Of a DNA stretch of 64,000 bases, positions 44,184-53,176 are shown in pieces (within the stretch, counting starts at the first letter, position 1; every line of letters starts with the position of its first letter). The position numbers were made by a program, and so were the translations under genes. Origin of the DNA: CANNDT01 sp945876205 (GTDB lineage: Bacteria > Acidobacteriota > Vicinamibacteria > Vicinamibacterales > UBA2999); contig CANNDT010000005.1 of NCBI GenBank assembly GCA_947503365.1, positions 24,843 through 88,842 on the forward strand, given 5' to 3'. Under the pieces are notes generated by a model that was given only the letters and a program-made list of their open reading frames with translations, was not told the DNA's origin and did no database searches.

Positions 44184-45443
44184 TCAGGCGCGGCCGGCGC
44201 CCACGGTGGTCGCGCCAAGGTGCGAGCCTATCGCGCGATCGAAGTCGGCGAGGCTGCGCCCGATCTGCGTCGGCTTGTTCACGCGATCGAACATCACTTC
44301 AGCGGTCTTGTAGCCGTTGCCGGTGATGCAGACGACCACGGACTCGTGCGGCTTGATGACGCCGCGCTTGATCAGCGCGCGCGTCGCGGCGAGCGTGGTG
44401 CCTCCGGCAGGCTCGGTGAAGATCCCTTCGGTCCTGGCCAGCAGTGTCACCGCGTCGAGGATTTCGCTGTCGCTCACCATCGCGCCACTGCCGCCGGTTT
44501 CCTTGACGACCCTGACAACCTGGAAACCGTCCGCAGGATTGCCAATCGCCAGCGACTTGGCAATCGTGTTCGGCTTCACCGGATCCGGGAACTCGAGACC
44601 GGCCTCGAGTGCCTTGATCACGGGCGCCGAACCCGACGGCTGCGCCGCGTGAATCTTCGGCAGGTTTCCCTCGACGAGACCGACGTCGCGGAACTCGCGC
44701 AGCCCTTTATAGATCCGCGGCAGGAGCGTCCCGCCCGCCACCGGCGACACGATGTGATCCGGGAATCGCCACCCGAGCTGCTCCGCGATCTCGAAGCCCA
44801 TGGTCTTGGCGCCTTCGGCGTAGTAGCTGCGCAGGTTGATGTTCGCGAATCCCCACCCGTACCGGTCGGCGATCTGCGTGCAGAGTCTGTTCACATCGTC
44901 GTAGTTGCCTTCGACGGCGACGACGTGGGGACCGTAAATCGCGGCGCCCAGCACCTTGGCGGGCTCGAGGTCGTTGGGGATGAAGACGTAACACGGGAGG
45001 CCGAGCCGCGCGGCGTGCGCGGCAACGCTGCCCGCGAGGTTGCCGGTGGACGCGCAACCAAACACCGGAAAGCCGAGCTCGACGCAGCGAGTCGCGGCGA
45101 CCGAGACGACGCGGTCCTTGTACGAGAACGTTGGGTGGTTGACGGAGTCGTCCTTGATGTACAGCTCGTCGATGCCCAGCTCCTTCGCGAGCCGCGTGGC
45201 GCGCACCAGCGGGGTGAATCCGGAATTGAACCCGGTCTTCGGCTCCTCGACCGGCAGCAGCTCGCGATACCGCCACAGCGAACGCGGACGCGATTCGATC
45301 ACGCTTCGGCTGAGGGCGCCGCGGACGGCCGCGTAGTCGTATGTCACCTCGAGCGGTCCAAGGCACTCGGAACACACCCAGAGCGCTTCGGGTGGATACG
45401 AGGCTCCGCACAGATGACACGTCAACCCGGACACGAATTTCAT
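44184..45443 (-). CDS. thrC: Threonine synthase
   Basis: A 419-aa PLP enzyme converting O-phosphohomoserine to threonine. The PLP lysine is Lys109 in PTFSYKDR. An N-terminal rubredoxin-like zinc knuckle (Cys 9, 12, 24 and 27) is typical of this subgroup. The phosphate-binding region FGCASTGNLAGSVAAHA is clear. The ATG at 45443 overlaps the thrB stop (ATGA); the frame is open upstream only as a shadow of thrB. Confidence 0.92.
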   Translation of the reverse strand: MKFVSGLTCHLCGASYPPEALWVCSECLGPLEVTYDYAAVRGALSRSVIESRPRSLWRYRELLPVEEPKTGFNSGFTPLVRATRLAKELGIDELYIKDDSVNHPTFSYKDRVVSVAATRCVELGFPVFGCASTGNLAGSVAAHAARLGLPCYVFIPNDLEPAKVLGAAIYGPHVVAVEGNYDDVNRLCTQIADRYGWGFANINLRSYYAEGAKTMGFEIAEQLGWRFPDHIVSPVAGGTLLPRIYKGLREFRDVGLVEGNLPKIHAAQPSGSAPVIKALEAGLEFPDPVKPNTIAKSLAIGNPADGFQVVRVVKETGGSGAMVSDSEILDAVTLLARTEGIFTEPAGGTTLAATRALIKRGVIKPHESVVVCITGNGYKTAEVMFDRVNKPTQIGRSLADFDRAIGSHLGATTVGAGRA

Positions 45444-46390
45444 AGGGTTCTCCCGTGCGCGGCGGCGAGCGTGCCGGCCGCGACTTCCGTGGATTGGTGC
45501 ACGCCAAGCGTTCGGACCGTCACGGCACAGCCGGCCTGCTCGTAGGTCAATTTCAAGAGTTCCTCCAGACGCGCGAAGTCGCGGCGCGCCAGCAGCGCCA
45601 CCGATGGACCTGCGCCCGAGAGAAACGCGCCAAGAATCTCGCGATCCTCGAGCGCCAGCATCGTGCCCAGCTGCGGCACGAGCGCGGCGCGCGCGGGCTG
45701 GTGCCATTTATCTCGAACCGCTTCGCGTAGCTGGTCGTACTCGCCGTTCTGCAGCGCGTGCACCAGCAAGAGCACCCGCTGAAGATTGAAGATGGCGTCC
45801 TTCCGCGACACCACGTCGGACAATGCGGCGCGAGCCTTGGCCGTGGCGAGACCGGTCGAAGGCGTGGCGACGATCACCCGCAGTTCTTCAGGCCACTGCC
45901 AGCGCAGTACCTGCGGCTCGCCGCCCTCGATGTCGACGACCGACGTCAGGCCGCCGTGCAGTGCAGGCGCCGCATTGTCGGCATGTCCTTCCAGTGACGC
46001 CGCCACCTCGAGCAGAACACCGTCGGACACCCGACCGGCGACACGCTCGAAGATTCGCAGGCCGGCCACGGTGGCGGCGGCGCTGCTGCCCAGGCCAGCG
46101 GCCATCGGGATATCGCTCACGACTTCGGCGGAGACGGATGGCGTCCGGCGTCCGGTTCGCCGTGCGATCGCCTCGAAGGCGCGCTCGACGGCGTTCTCTC
46201 CGGTCACCGGCGGCGTGCTGCTCACGACCGTCAGCTTCGCCCCGCCGTCGTCTTTAACCTCGATGATGCGCGCCCGAAGGTAGACCTGCAGGGCGAGCCC
46301 AAGCGTATCGAATCCGCCGCCCAGATTCGCGGTCGATCCGGGCACCGCCAGGTCGTCGGCGAGGGCCTTGCTATTGGTCTTAAGTGACAC
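45440..46390 (-). CDS. thrB: Homoserine kinase
   Basis: A 316-aa GHMP kinase with the ATP-binding motif IPMAAGLGSSAAATVAG, an N-terminal PGSTANLGGGFDTLGLAL and the C-terminal LSGAGPSVALLA. It phosphorylates homoserine for threonine synthase. The start is the GTG at 46390, 15 bases after the hom stop. The gene order hom-thrB-thrC is conserved widely. Confidence 0.92.
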   Translation of the reverse strand: MSLKTNSKALADDLAVPGSTANLGGGFDTLGLALQVYLRARIIEVKDDGGAKLTVVSSTPPVTGENAVERAFEAIARRTGRRTPSVSAEVVSDIPMAAGLGSSAAATVAGLRIFERVAGRVSDGVLLEVAASLEGHADNAAPALHGGLTSVVDIEGGEPQVLRWQWPEELRVIVATPSTGLATAKARAALSDVVSRKDAIFNLQRVLLLVHALQNGEYDQLREAVRDKWHQPARAALVPQLGTMLALEDREILGAFLSGAGPSVALLARRDFARLEELLKLTYEQAGCAVTVRTLGVHQSTEVAAGTLAAAHGRTL

Positions 46391-46405
46391 GAATCAAAAA
46401 AGATA

Positions 46406-47695
46406 TCACGTCCGCGGGTCCTCGCCCAAGAGCATCGGGAGGGCCAGCGGCGGCTCTGCGTGAAAATCCTCTTTGATGATCGCCTTGACGGCCTTGTTGA
46501 TGGCCGATTCCTCGCACGCCTCGACCGTGATCACGAACGGCAGGTGGTCCTTCGGATAGCCCGGCTCCTGCAGCAGCGCATCGAAATTGATCCCTTCGGC
46601 CGCAAGCGTCGACGCGATTGACGCAATGATGCCGGGACGGTCGCGCACGACGAAACGCAGATAGTAGGGTCGAGGCGGCGCCCCGACGACCTTCCCCGGC
46701 AGCCACTCCTCGCCATGGTCCCGGTCGCGCTGGGTCAACGCGAGCAGGTCGGAGACGACGGCCACGGCGGTCGCAGGGCCGCCCGCGCCGGCGCCGCTGA
46801 AGCTGCTCTCCCCGCCGTACTGTCCGCCGATCGTGACGACGTTGTTCGCGCCCATGTTGAGGCCGAAGTTCGATCCCCGCAGGACAAGTGCGGGACCCAC
46901 GAAGGCGTGGAAGCCTTCGTCCTTCTGCTCCACCAGCGAGATCTGCCGGATCGTGCAGCCAAGCCGTCGCGCATATCGGAAGTCGGCCGCGGAAATTGGG
47001 CGAATCGATCGCTTCGGAATGTCCGACAGCTTGATGTGGCGCCGGAACGCGATGCCGGCGAGCACGACCAGCTTGGCACCGGCGTCGTCGCCATCGATGT
47101 CGGCGCTCGGATCCGCCTCGGCGTAGCCAAGCCGCCGGGCGTCGTCGAGGACGACGGACATCGGCTCATCACCGCCGGCGGCCATCCGGCTGAGGACGTA
47201 GTTCGAGGTGCCGTTGAGGATGCCCGAGACGCGAGTGAGGTTGTCGCCGGCGAGACCTTCGCGAACGCCGTGAATCAGCGGCACCCCGCCGCCCACCGCC
47301 GCCTCGAACCGCAGCAGCATGTCGTGGGTGACTGCCAGGCGCAGAAGCTCTGGACCGTGCGCCGCCAGCAGTTGTTTATTCGCGGTGACGACGGCCGCGC
47401 CCTGCTCCAGCGCGCGCCTGACCCATCCGCCGACGGGCTCGATACCGCCGATCACTTCGACGACGACGTCGGGCTTGGCCGCGAAGAGCTCGTCGACCTT
47501 GTCGGTCCAGGTAACGGTGGATGGGACCCATGCGGCGTGCTTGCGCGCCACGTCCCGGTTGAAGATGTGCGTCAGTTGAATGCGATTTGCGAGCTCCGGC
47601 CGCTCGACCAGGATCCGGGCGACCGATGCGCCTACTGTTCCGAAGCCAAGCAAGGCCACTCGAAGCGGCAACCGCCGCCCCCCCTTGGTGTGCAT
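46406..47695 (-). CDS. hom: Homoserine dehydrogenase
   Basis: A 429-aa enzyme reducing aspartate semialdehyde to homoserine. The NAD(P)-binding motif is ALLGFGTVGASVA, the catalytic region has GILNGTSNYVLS and GYAEADPSADIDG, and a C-terminal ACT domain (LRFVVRDRPGIIASIASTLA) suggests threonine feedback. It is the first gene of the threonine operon. The 69-base spacer upstream, divergent from aguB, holds an AC-rich stretch but no clear promoter. Confidence 0.93.
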   Translation of the reverse strand: MHTKGGRRLPLRVALLGFGTVGASVARILVERPELANRIQLTHIFNRDVARKHAAWVPSTVTWTDKVDELFAAKPDVVVEVIGGIEPVGGWVRRALEQGAAVVTANKQLLAAHGPELLRLAVTHDMLLRFEAAVGGGVPLIHGVREGLAGDNLTRVSGILNGTSNYVLSRMAAGGDEPMSVVLDDARRLGYAEADPSADIDGDDAGAKLVVLAGIAFRRHIKLSDIPKRSIRPISAADFRYARRLGCTIRQISLVEQKDEGFHAFVGPALVLRGSNFGLNMGANNVVTIGGQYGGESSFSGAGAGGPATAVAVVSDLLALTQRDRDHGEEWLPGKVVGAPPRPYYLRFVVRDRPGIIASIASTLAAEGINFDALLQEPGYPKDHLPFVITVEACEESAINKAVKAIIKEDFHAEPPLALPMLLGEDPRT

Positions 47696-47764
47696 CCGTT
47701 CATGCTAGCTGGTCAGATCCCAAATACAAAACCAAAATCCGACGAAGTTTGAGAACATAGGCGC

Positions 47765-48688
47765 GTGGCCAACGCGCCGTTCACGATCGGAATCATCCAG
47801 GACCACGCAGATGCGGACGTCTCCAGCAACGTGGCCCGCGCCGAACGGCTCGTCCGCGACGCCGCCGGACGCGGCGCCCAGATCATCTGCCTGAAGGAAC
47901 TGTTCAACTCGCGCTACTTCTGCAAGTCGCAGCAGTCCGACCGCTTCGACCTGGCCGAATCCATTCCCGGACCGACGACCGGGCGGATGCAGCGGCTCGC
48001 GAAAGAGCTCGCCGTCGTCATCATCGTGCCGCTGTTCGAGCGTCAGACCGCGGGCATCTATCGCAACTCGGCGGCGGTCATTGATGCGGACGGGAGCCTC
48101 CTCGGTGTGTACCGCAAGATGCACATCCCCGACGACCCGCTCTTCAACGAGAAGTACTACTTCACTCCTGGCGACGGGCACCTCGACTTCCATGGCGAGA
48201 CTCCCGGAGAGGCCAACGGCTTCAAGGTGTGGAAGACGCGGTACGGGAACATCGGCGTGCTGATCTGCTGGGACCAGTGGTACCCCGAGGCCGCGCGCAT
48301 CACGACGCTGCTCGGCGCGGACGTGATCTTCTACCCAACCGCGATCGGCTGGCACCCGGCGGAAAAGGATGAATGGGGACGCGCGCAGGTTGACGCGTGG
48401 CGGACCATCCAGCGCGCGCACTCGATCGCGAACGGGATATACGTCGCCTCACCCAACCGAATCGGTCATGAAGACGAGCCGGGCACCAACGGGATCACGT
48501 TCTTCGGCCATTCGTTCATCTCGGATCCGTTCGGGCGATATGTCGCGGAGGCCGGCGAAGGCGAAGACATCGTCATCGCGACGTGTGACCCCGCGCTGAT
48601 TGAAACCGTCCGCCGCAACTGGCCGTTTCTGCGCGACCGCCGCGTCGATGCCTACGGTCCGATCCTCAATCGCTACATCGGAACCTGA
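47765..48688 (+). CDS. aguB: N-carbamoylputrescine amidase (nitrilase superfamily)
   Basis: A 307-aa nitrilase-fold enzyme with the catalytic triad Glu45 (CLKELFN), Lys118 (VYRKMHIPDD) and Cys168 (LICWDQWYPE). The sequence around the Cys is typical of N-carbamoylputrescine amidases. It hydrolyses N-carbamoylputrescine to putrescine, CO2 and ammonia. The agmatine deiminase gene that makes its substrate follows directly. The start is the GTG at 47765. Confidence 0.92.
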   Translation: MANAPFTIGIIQDHADADVSSNVARAERLVRDAAGRGAQIICLKELFNSRYFCKSQQSDRFDLAESIPGPTTGRMQRLAKELAVVIIVPLFERQTAGIYRNSAAVIDADGSLLGVYRKMHIPDDPLFNEKYYFTPGDGHLDFHGETPGEANGFKVWKTRYGNIGVLICWDQWYPEAARITTLLGADVIFYPTAIGWHPAEKDEWGRAQVDAWRTIQRAHSIANGIYVASPNRIGHEDEPGTNGITFFGHSFISDPFGRYVAEAGEGEDIVIATCDPALIETVRRNWPFLRDRRVDAYGPILNRYIGT

Positions 48689-48691
48689 AGG

Positions 48692-48715
48692 CTCCGTGTC
48701 TCTGTGTCTCCGTGG
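48692..48715. repeat. Three-unit octamer array CTCYGTGT
   Basis: CTCCGTGT, CTCTGTGT and CTCCGTGG in exact 8-base steps, in the short spacer between aguB and aguA. It is related in style to the heptamer arrays elsewhere. Confidence 0.6.
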
Positions 48716-48735
48716 CCCGTGGCGGTGAACGCCGT

Positions 48736-49785
48736 ATGACCCTGCGCATGCCGGCCGAGTGGGAGCCCCACCGTGCCACGTGGATTGCCTGGCCGCATCA
48801 CGAGCCTGACTGGCCCGGAAAGCTGGGACCCATTCCCTGGGTCTACGCCGAGATCGCGCGCGTGCTTTCCGATCACGAGCCGGTCGAAATCCTCTGCCAG
48901 AACGCCGACGTGGTTGAAAGCGCGCGGACCGCGCTCGAGGCGCACGCCGTGAAACGCAAGAATGTCTCGCTGCACCGCGTCCCGACCGATCGCGTCTGGC
49001 TTCGCGACTCAGCGCCAACCGGCGTCCACGACGCAGACGGCGAAGTCGTCCTCGTGAACTGGGCGTTCAACGCATGGGCGAAATATCCCAACTGGCAGCA
49101 GGACGCCGAAGTGGGCGCCGCCATGGCGCGGCTGACGCGCCTCCGCCGCGAGGAGCCGCGAGTCGCGGGCGAGGGCCCGCGCATCGTCCTCGAAGGCGGC
49201 GGCATCGAGGTGAACGGCGACGGTCTGATGCTGGTGACGGAAGAATGGCTGCTGAGCGACGTTCAGGTGCGCAATCCCGGGCTCACGCGCGACGACTACG
49301 AGCAGATTTTCAGCGAATGGCTTGGCATTCGCCGCACGATCTGGCTCGGCGAAGGCTGTGTTGGTGACGACACCCACGGGCATGTCGACGATGTCGCGCG
49401 GTTTGTGAGCCGCGATACGGTGGTGGTGGCGGTCGAAGACGACCCCGGCGACGAAAATCACGCGCGATCGATCGACAACCTGCACCGGCTGCAGCTCGCG
49501 TCGCGCGACAGCGGCACCGGGCCGCTGAAGGTTGTCACCCTCCCCTTTCCGCGCCCCGTCGTCATGAACGGCGAACGGCTGCCCGCCAGCTACGCCAACT
49601 TCTACATCGCGAACGGCGTGGTGTTGATGCCGACGTTCAACGATCCCAACGACCGCGTTGCGCTCAACACACTGGCGGAGCTGATGCCGTCACATCGCGT
49701 CGTCGGGATTCATGCCGTGGATCTGGTGTGGGGCCTGGGGACGATTCACTGCCTCACGCAGCAGGAACCACAACGCGTGCCCTGA
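48736..49785 (+). CDS. aguA: Agmatine deiminase
   Basis: A 349-aa guanidino-group-modifying enzyme converting agmatine to N-carbamoylputrescine. Signatures are MPAEWEPHRATWIAWPH at the start, GGGIEVNGDG, the catalytic-site His in DDTHGHVDDVARF and the catalytic Cys in GTIHCLTQQEP at the C-terminus. The ATG at 48736 is preferred over one eight codons upstream, which lies near the octamer array; an ATG four codons later also fits. It acts with aguB in arginine-derived putrescine synthesis. Confidence 0.93.
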   Translation: MTLRMPAEWEPHRATWIAWPHHEPDWPGKLGPIPWVYAEIARVLSDHEPVEILCQNADVVESARTALEAHAVKRKNVSLHRVPTDRVWLRDSAPTGVHDADGEVVLVNWAFNAWAKYPNWQQDAEVGAAMARLTRLRREEPRVAGEGPRIVLEGGGIEVNGDGLMLVTEEWLLSDVQVRNPGLTRDDYEQIFSEWLGIRRTIWLGEGCVGDDTHGHVDDVARFVSRDTVVVAVEDDPGDENHARSIDNLHRLQLASRDSGTGPLKVVTLPFPRPVVMNGERLPASYANFYIANGVVLMPTFNDPNDRVALNTLAELMPSHRVVGIHAVDLVWGLGTIHCLTQQEPQRVP

Positions 49786-49853
49786 AGGGCACGCGCTACA
49801 CCTGATTGGGATGTTGACTGGTCTCCTGTAGCGCGCACCCTTCAGGGTGCGCG
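49774..49853. repeat. Paired 27-base inverted REP-like element
   Basis: Two arms (49774-49800 and 49827-49853) are inverted copies that each fold into a 9-base-stem hairpin with a TGAA or TTCA loop and then run into GCTACA/TGTAGC. The arms differ at four positions, and the changes are compensatory within each hairpin (TG/CA swapped with CA/TG). It lies between the convergent aguA and TonB-receptor genes, overlapping the aguA stop, and may serve as a two-way terminator. Confidence 0.75.
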
Positions 49854-49857
49854 ACGT

Positions 49858-51663
49858 CTAGCGCAGGCGGGCCGCGAGTGAGACGCTGACGGCGGCACCA
49901 GGCATCTGCACGTTGAGCACTTCCTGGTACGACGCGTCGAAGAGGTTCGTGCCGTCCACGTGGATCTCGTAGGCACCGAATCCCCTGCTTACCCGAAGAT
50001 CGAATACGGCGTAGTCGCTGACGCCCGTAGACCGCGTGCGGTGCTTGTACTCAAGTCGCGGCGCAATCCGGAGCGCGCCCGGCAAGGGAATCGCCGCGGC
50101 GGCGGCAACGCTGTGTGGCGCGTAGTCGAGCACGTACTTGGACAATTGCGTGACCGCGGCGGCCTGCAGATCGAGGCTGGTGTAACCCACCTGCACGAAC
50201 GCACCGCCCGCCAGCGCTTTCCTCGCGGTCAGCTCGACGCCAAGCGTCTCGACGTCGCGGATGTTGTAGGTCCGCCACTGCACGGTCGTGTCGGGGCGCA
50301 GCCAGTCGATGACGTTGTCGTCGTGCCGTCCGAATACCGTCGCACCGAGCGATACGCCATTCGCGAGAAACAGATCCGCTCCACCCTCACCTGCCCATGC
50401 CGTCTCCGGCCCCACGTCCGGACGGGCGAAGTTCGCGGGGTCCTGGTAGTAGCGTTCGGTAAACGTCGGCACACGGAACGCGCGGCCGCTGGATGCGCGA
50501 AGGCGGACCCTCGTCGAGGGCCACCAGCCGATACCGACGCCGGGACTCCACGCCGATCCGAACTCGGTGTATCGATCGACGCGCAGGCTTGCATCGAGCT
50601 GCGTCCGAGGGCCGAGGGCGCGGCGCCATTCGCCGAATCCGCTGATGCGCTTGGTCGTGTGATCGCCGAGATTGGTGGAGCGAATCCAGTCCGCGCCGGC
50701 TTCGGCACCCAGCGTCACCACCGTGCCCGCCCCGAACCCGCGCGTCGCCTTCATCGCTCCGCGGGTGGCGTGTGTGCGGTGGACGTTCTCGAACAGGCCC
50801 GGCGTCCGGACGTTGAAGAGAAAGCGATCGCCGTGCGTGCGATACGAGACATCGCCGCCAAGCTGCCATCCCGCTCTCGCGACAAAGCGATGATTCGCCG
50901 ACACCAGGGTCTGGTTGGTCCACTCGTGGGACGGCGCGTTGCCGTAAAACTGGTTGGCGCCGAAGTCTTTCGTCAGGAACGACACAAACACATCGGAGCG
51001 ATCGCCGATGGCGGTGCGGGAACTGACGCCGGTGTTCACGAACCCGCGCTCGAACATGAAGCCCGACGACCTGTCGACCGACGCAGAGAGCACCTCGCGA
51101 ACGTTGCCGCGCGACGCGCCAACGTTGACTCGTCCTGCGACCAGGCCAAAGCTGCCCGCCTCGATGGTTCCCGAGGCGCGGTCCGTCTCGCGGCGGGTGA
51201 TCACGTTGATGGTCCCGCCGAACGCATCCGCGCCAAAGAGCGACGAGCCGGGACCGTGCAGCACCTCGATCCGCTCGATTGCGTCGAGCGGCACCGGGAT
51301 GTCGGCGTTGTGATGCCCCGACTGGGCGTCGTTGAGCCGGATGCCGTCTACCAGCACGAGCATCTGTCCGAAATTCGCTCCGCGGACGGCAAAGTCTGTC
51401 TGTGACCCTCGCTCGCCGCGCGCGCGCACGTCGACCGAGGCAATCAGCCGCAGCACGTCGGCGACACTGTGGACCGCGAGCGCTGACATCTGCTCCCGGG
51501 TGATGACCGTCAGCGTCCGGGTGACGCTCCCCAGTGCCACGGGTGACGCGGCGGCGGTGACGACAACGTCCTGGCGGAAAGAGTCTTGCGCCACGGCGAG
51601 ACCGGGGACCAGTAGAGCGGCCAAGAGGAGCGACGTCGTTATCGGCTGAGACACGCGGATCAC
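49858..51663 (-). CDS. TonB-dependent outer-membrane receptor (BtuB-like)
   Basis: A 601-aa protein. The signal peptide is LLLAALLVPGLAVAQ. The plug domain has a TonB-box-like DVVVTAA, the VLVDGIRLND motif and IERIEVLHGPGSSLFGADAFGG. The beta-barrel ends in aromatic/hydrophobic alternation VSVSLAARLR. The short plug and length resemble BtuB-type receptors for cobalamin or siderophores. There is no room for a cobalamin riboswitch upstream (33-base divergent spacer). The start is the GTG at 51663; a second GTG three codons on fits a TATTAA box better. Confidence 0.88.
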   Translation of the reverse strand: MIRVSQPITTSLLLAALLVPGLAVAQDSFRQDVVVTAAASPVALGSVTRTLTVITREQMSALAVHSVADVLRLIASVDVRARGERGSQTDFAVRGANFGQMLVLVDGIRLNDAQSGHHNADIPVPLDAIERIEVLHGPGSSLFGADAFGGTINVITRRETDRASGTIEAGSFGLVAGRVNVGASRGNVREVLSASVDRSSGFMFERGFVNTGVSSRTAIGDRSDVFVSFLTKDFGANQFYGNAPSHEWTNQTLVSANHRFVARAGWQLGGDVSYRTHGDRFLFNVRTPGLFENVHRTHATRGAMKATRGFGAGTVVTLGAEAGADWIRSTNLGDHTTKRISGFGEWRRALGPRTQLDASLRVDRYTEFGSAWSPGVGIGWWPSTRVRLRASSGRAFRVPTFTERYYQDPANFARPDVGPETAWAGEGGADLFLANGVSLGATVFGRHDDNVIDWLRPDTTVQWRTYNIRDVETLGVELTARKALAGGAFVQVGYTSLDLQAAAVTQLSKYVLDYAPHSVAAAAAIPLPGALRIAPRLEYKHRTRSTGVSDYAVFDLRVSRGFGAYEIHVDGTNLFDASYQEVLNVQMPGAAVSVSLAARLR

Positions 51664-51682
51664 TTTAATACGACTTCCCCGT

Positions 51683-51688
51683 TATCAT
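51683..51688 (+). promoter_or_regulatory. -10 box before 51697
   Basis: TATCAT ends eight bases before the ATG at 51697. The AAGG touching the ATG is too close to serve as a Shine-Dalgarno sequence. Confidence 0.45.
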
Positions 51689-51696
51689 TCGTAAGG

Positions 51697-52350
51697 ATGA
51701 TTCACGGCGAAGCAGCAACCCCACCCGTCGACGTGCGATCCGTCGTCCATCGGCGGCGTTTCAAGTGGCGCGGCGCGGTGGGCGTCGTGCTGCTGACGCC
51801 CGCGGCCGTCGTCACGGTGCTCGCCGATCCGATGGTGACACCTGATACCTGGCTTGATATCTCGGTCGATGCACTGGCGTGGGTCGCCTTCATCGCCGGT
51901 GCGGGACTTCGCTTCTGGGCGACGCTGTATATCGGCGGACGCAAGAGCGACGTGGCGGTCACCGAAGGGCCCTACTCGCTCTGCCGCCATCCGCTCTACC
52001 TGGGAACGGTGCTCCTCGTCCTCTCGGGCGCGCTCTTCCTGAAGAGCATCGTCTTTGCCGGAGCGCTGGCGGTGCTGGCGATGGCCTATTTCATGTTCAC
52101 GGTGCCCGCCGAGGAAGAATATCTGTCGGCTCGGCTGGGTGACTCGTACCGCGAGTACTGCAAGCGGGTCAATCGGCTGTGGCCGTCGATGCGGAACTTC
52201 CGGACGCCGTCGCGCATGACCGTGGACATCCACTCGCTGTATCTCGAGTGCGCCCGCGCGTCACGATGGATCTGGCTGCCACTGGTGGGCGAGATCATCG
52301 GGCACCTGCGCTCGGCGCCCTGGTGGCCCCGCCTTTTCAGCGTGCCGTAG
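51697..52350 (+). CDS. Membrane methyltransferase, ICMT/PEMT-like
   Basis: A 217-aa membrane protein with about five helices and the superfamily motif GPYSLCRHPLYLGTVLL followed by EEEYLSARLGDSYREYC. It is the third such enzyme in the window. The hydrophilic N-terminus (about 20 residues) is longer than in the other two. It is divergent from the TonB receptor, with 33 bases between. The substrate is unknown; an isoprenoid or phospholipid is usual for the superfamily. Confidence 0.78.
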   Translation: MIHGEAATPPVDVRSVVHRRRFKWRGAVGVVLLTPAAVVTVLADPMVTPDTWLDISVDALAWVAFIAGAGLRFWATLYIGGRKSDVAVTEGPYSLCRHPLYLGTVLLVLSGALFLKSIVFAGALAVLAMAYFMFTVPAEEEYLSARLGDSYREYCKRVNRLWPSMRNFRTPSRMTVDIHSLYLECARASRWIWLPLVGEIIGHLRSAPWWPRLFSVP

Positions 52351-52371
52351 ATTCACGTCTGGCGTGATCAA

Positions 52372-52400
52372 CCCCGGTCACGCTGGTTGCGGTACCGGGG
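52372..52400. terminator. Hairpin between convergent genes
   Basis: A 7-base stem CCCCGGT/ACCGGGG around a 15-base loop, between the convergent ends of the methyltransferase and SYLF genes. On the + strand a T-rich stretch follows after about 13 bases. It could end transcription from either side. Confidence 0.4.
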
Positions 52401-52416
52401 CTGTAGTTCTTACCTC

Positions 52417-53109
52417 TTATTTTACGCCCGTCGTCGCGCGAACACTCGTGCCCAGTGCCTTCAGGAACGCCGTGGCTTGCGCCGGTGCGGCGATCGTCCC
52501 GCTGGCCACGACGTCGTACGGCGCGACGGAGACACCATAGGTATCCGCATTCGCGTCCTTGTCAGGCCGCAGCACTCCTCCGGAGACGTCGATCCCCGCG
52601 AAGAGGCCGCGCGAGCGCGAATAGGACAGGATCTGGGCATTGAGTCGCACGTCGGTCGCCGCTGCGCCCGTGCGGCCGACTGGACCTGCTGACACCGACG
52701 CGTCCGCCCCGAGCGTCACCTTGTCTTTGAGCATCTTGTCGATACCCTGCCGGTTCATGACGAGGAGAACGAGGTCGGCCTCCTGGCCGCCGATCTGAAA
52801 TCCGAAGCTTCCCTTCGCCATTTCCATGAAGGCCGGCGCGCTCCAGCCAGTGGCGGTCCGGCAGCTCATCACGCCTTTGCCGAATTCGCCGCCGATGCCG
52901 AACGCTGCTTTCTTCACGCCGGGCAAGACGACGACACAATTAGCCTTCTCCCACAGCTCTTCTGGAATGCCCTTGTCCGGCGCACCGCGCAGCGCCGTCA
53001 CAACCTCAGCCGCCTTTTGCACGCGATCACGCTGGTTATTACTGATTTCAGCCTGAACCGCACTGCCCCACAGAAGTCCTACTGCAGCAAAACACAACAC
53101 CGATTTCAT
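52417..53109 (-). CDS. Secreted SYLF-domain (YSC84-type) lipid-binding protein
   Basis: A 230-aa protein. A signal peptide (VLCFAAVGLLWGSAVQA) precedes the SYLF/YSC84 domain with GIGGEFGKGVMSCR and the SYSRSRGLFAGIDVSGGVL core. SYLF proteins bind phosphoinositides in eukaryotes. In bacteria they are secreted proteins of unknown role, often in envelope or stress contexts. The length is normal and the gene stands alone. Confidence 0.88.
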   Translation of the reverse strand: MKSVLCFAAVGLLWGSAVQAEISNNQRDRVQKAAEVVTALRGAPDKGIPEELWEKANCVVVLPGVKKAAFGIGGEFGKGVMSCRTATGWSAPAFMEMAKGSFGFQIGGQEADLVLLVMNRQGIDKMLKDKVTLGADASVSAGPVGRTGAAATDVRLNAQILSYSRSRGLFAGIDVSGGVLRPDKDANADTYGVSVAPYDVVASGTIAAPAQATAFLKALGTSVRATTGVK

Positions 53110-53176
53110 AGTTGGAGTCCTCCACGCAAGAGCGTTGCAAGAGCCACTCCCAGGTGGCGCGCTTCTTGGGGGCCGA

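Noticed and set aside
47717..47740. Possible further degenerate array (AAATACAAAACCAAAAT) between hom and aguB
   Set aside because: The period is irregular and the stretch is short, so it cannot be told apart from an A-rich promoter region.
51664..51696. Cobalamin riboswitch before the BtuB-like receptor
   Set aside because: The divergent spacer is only 33 bases, far too short for the riboswitch.
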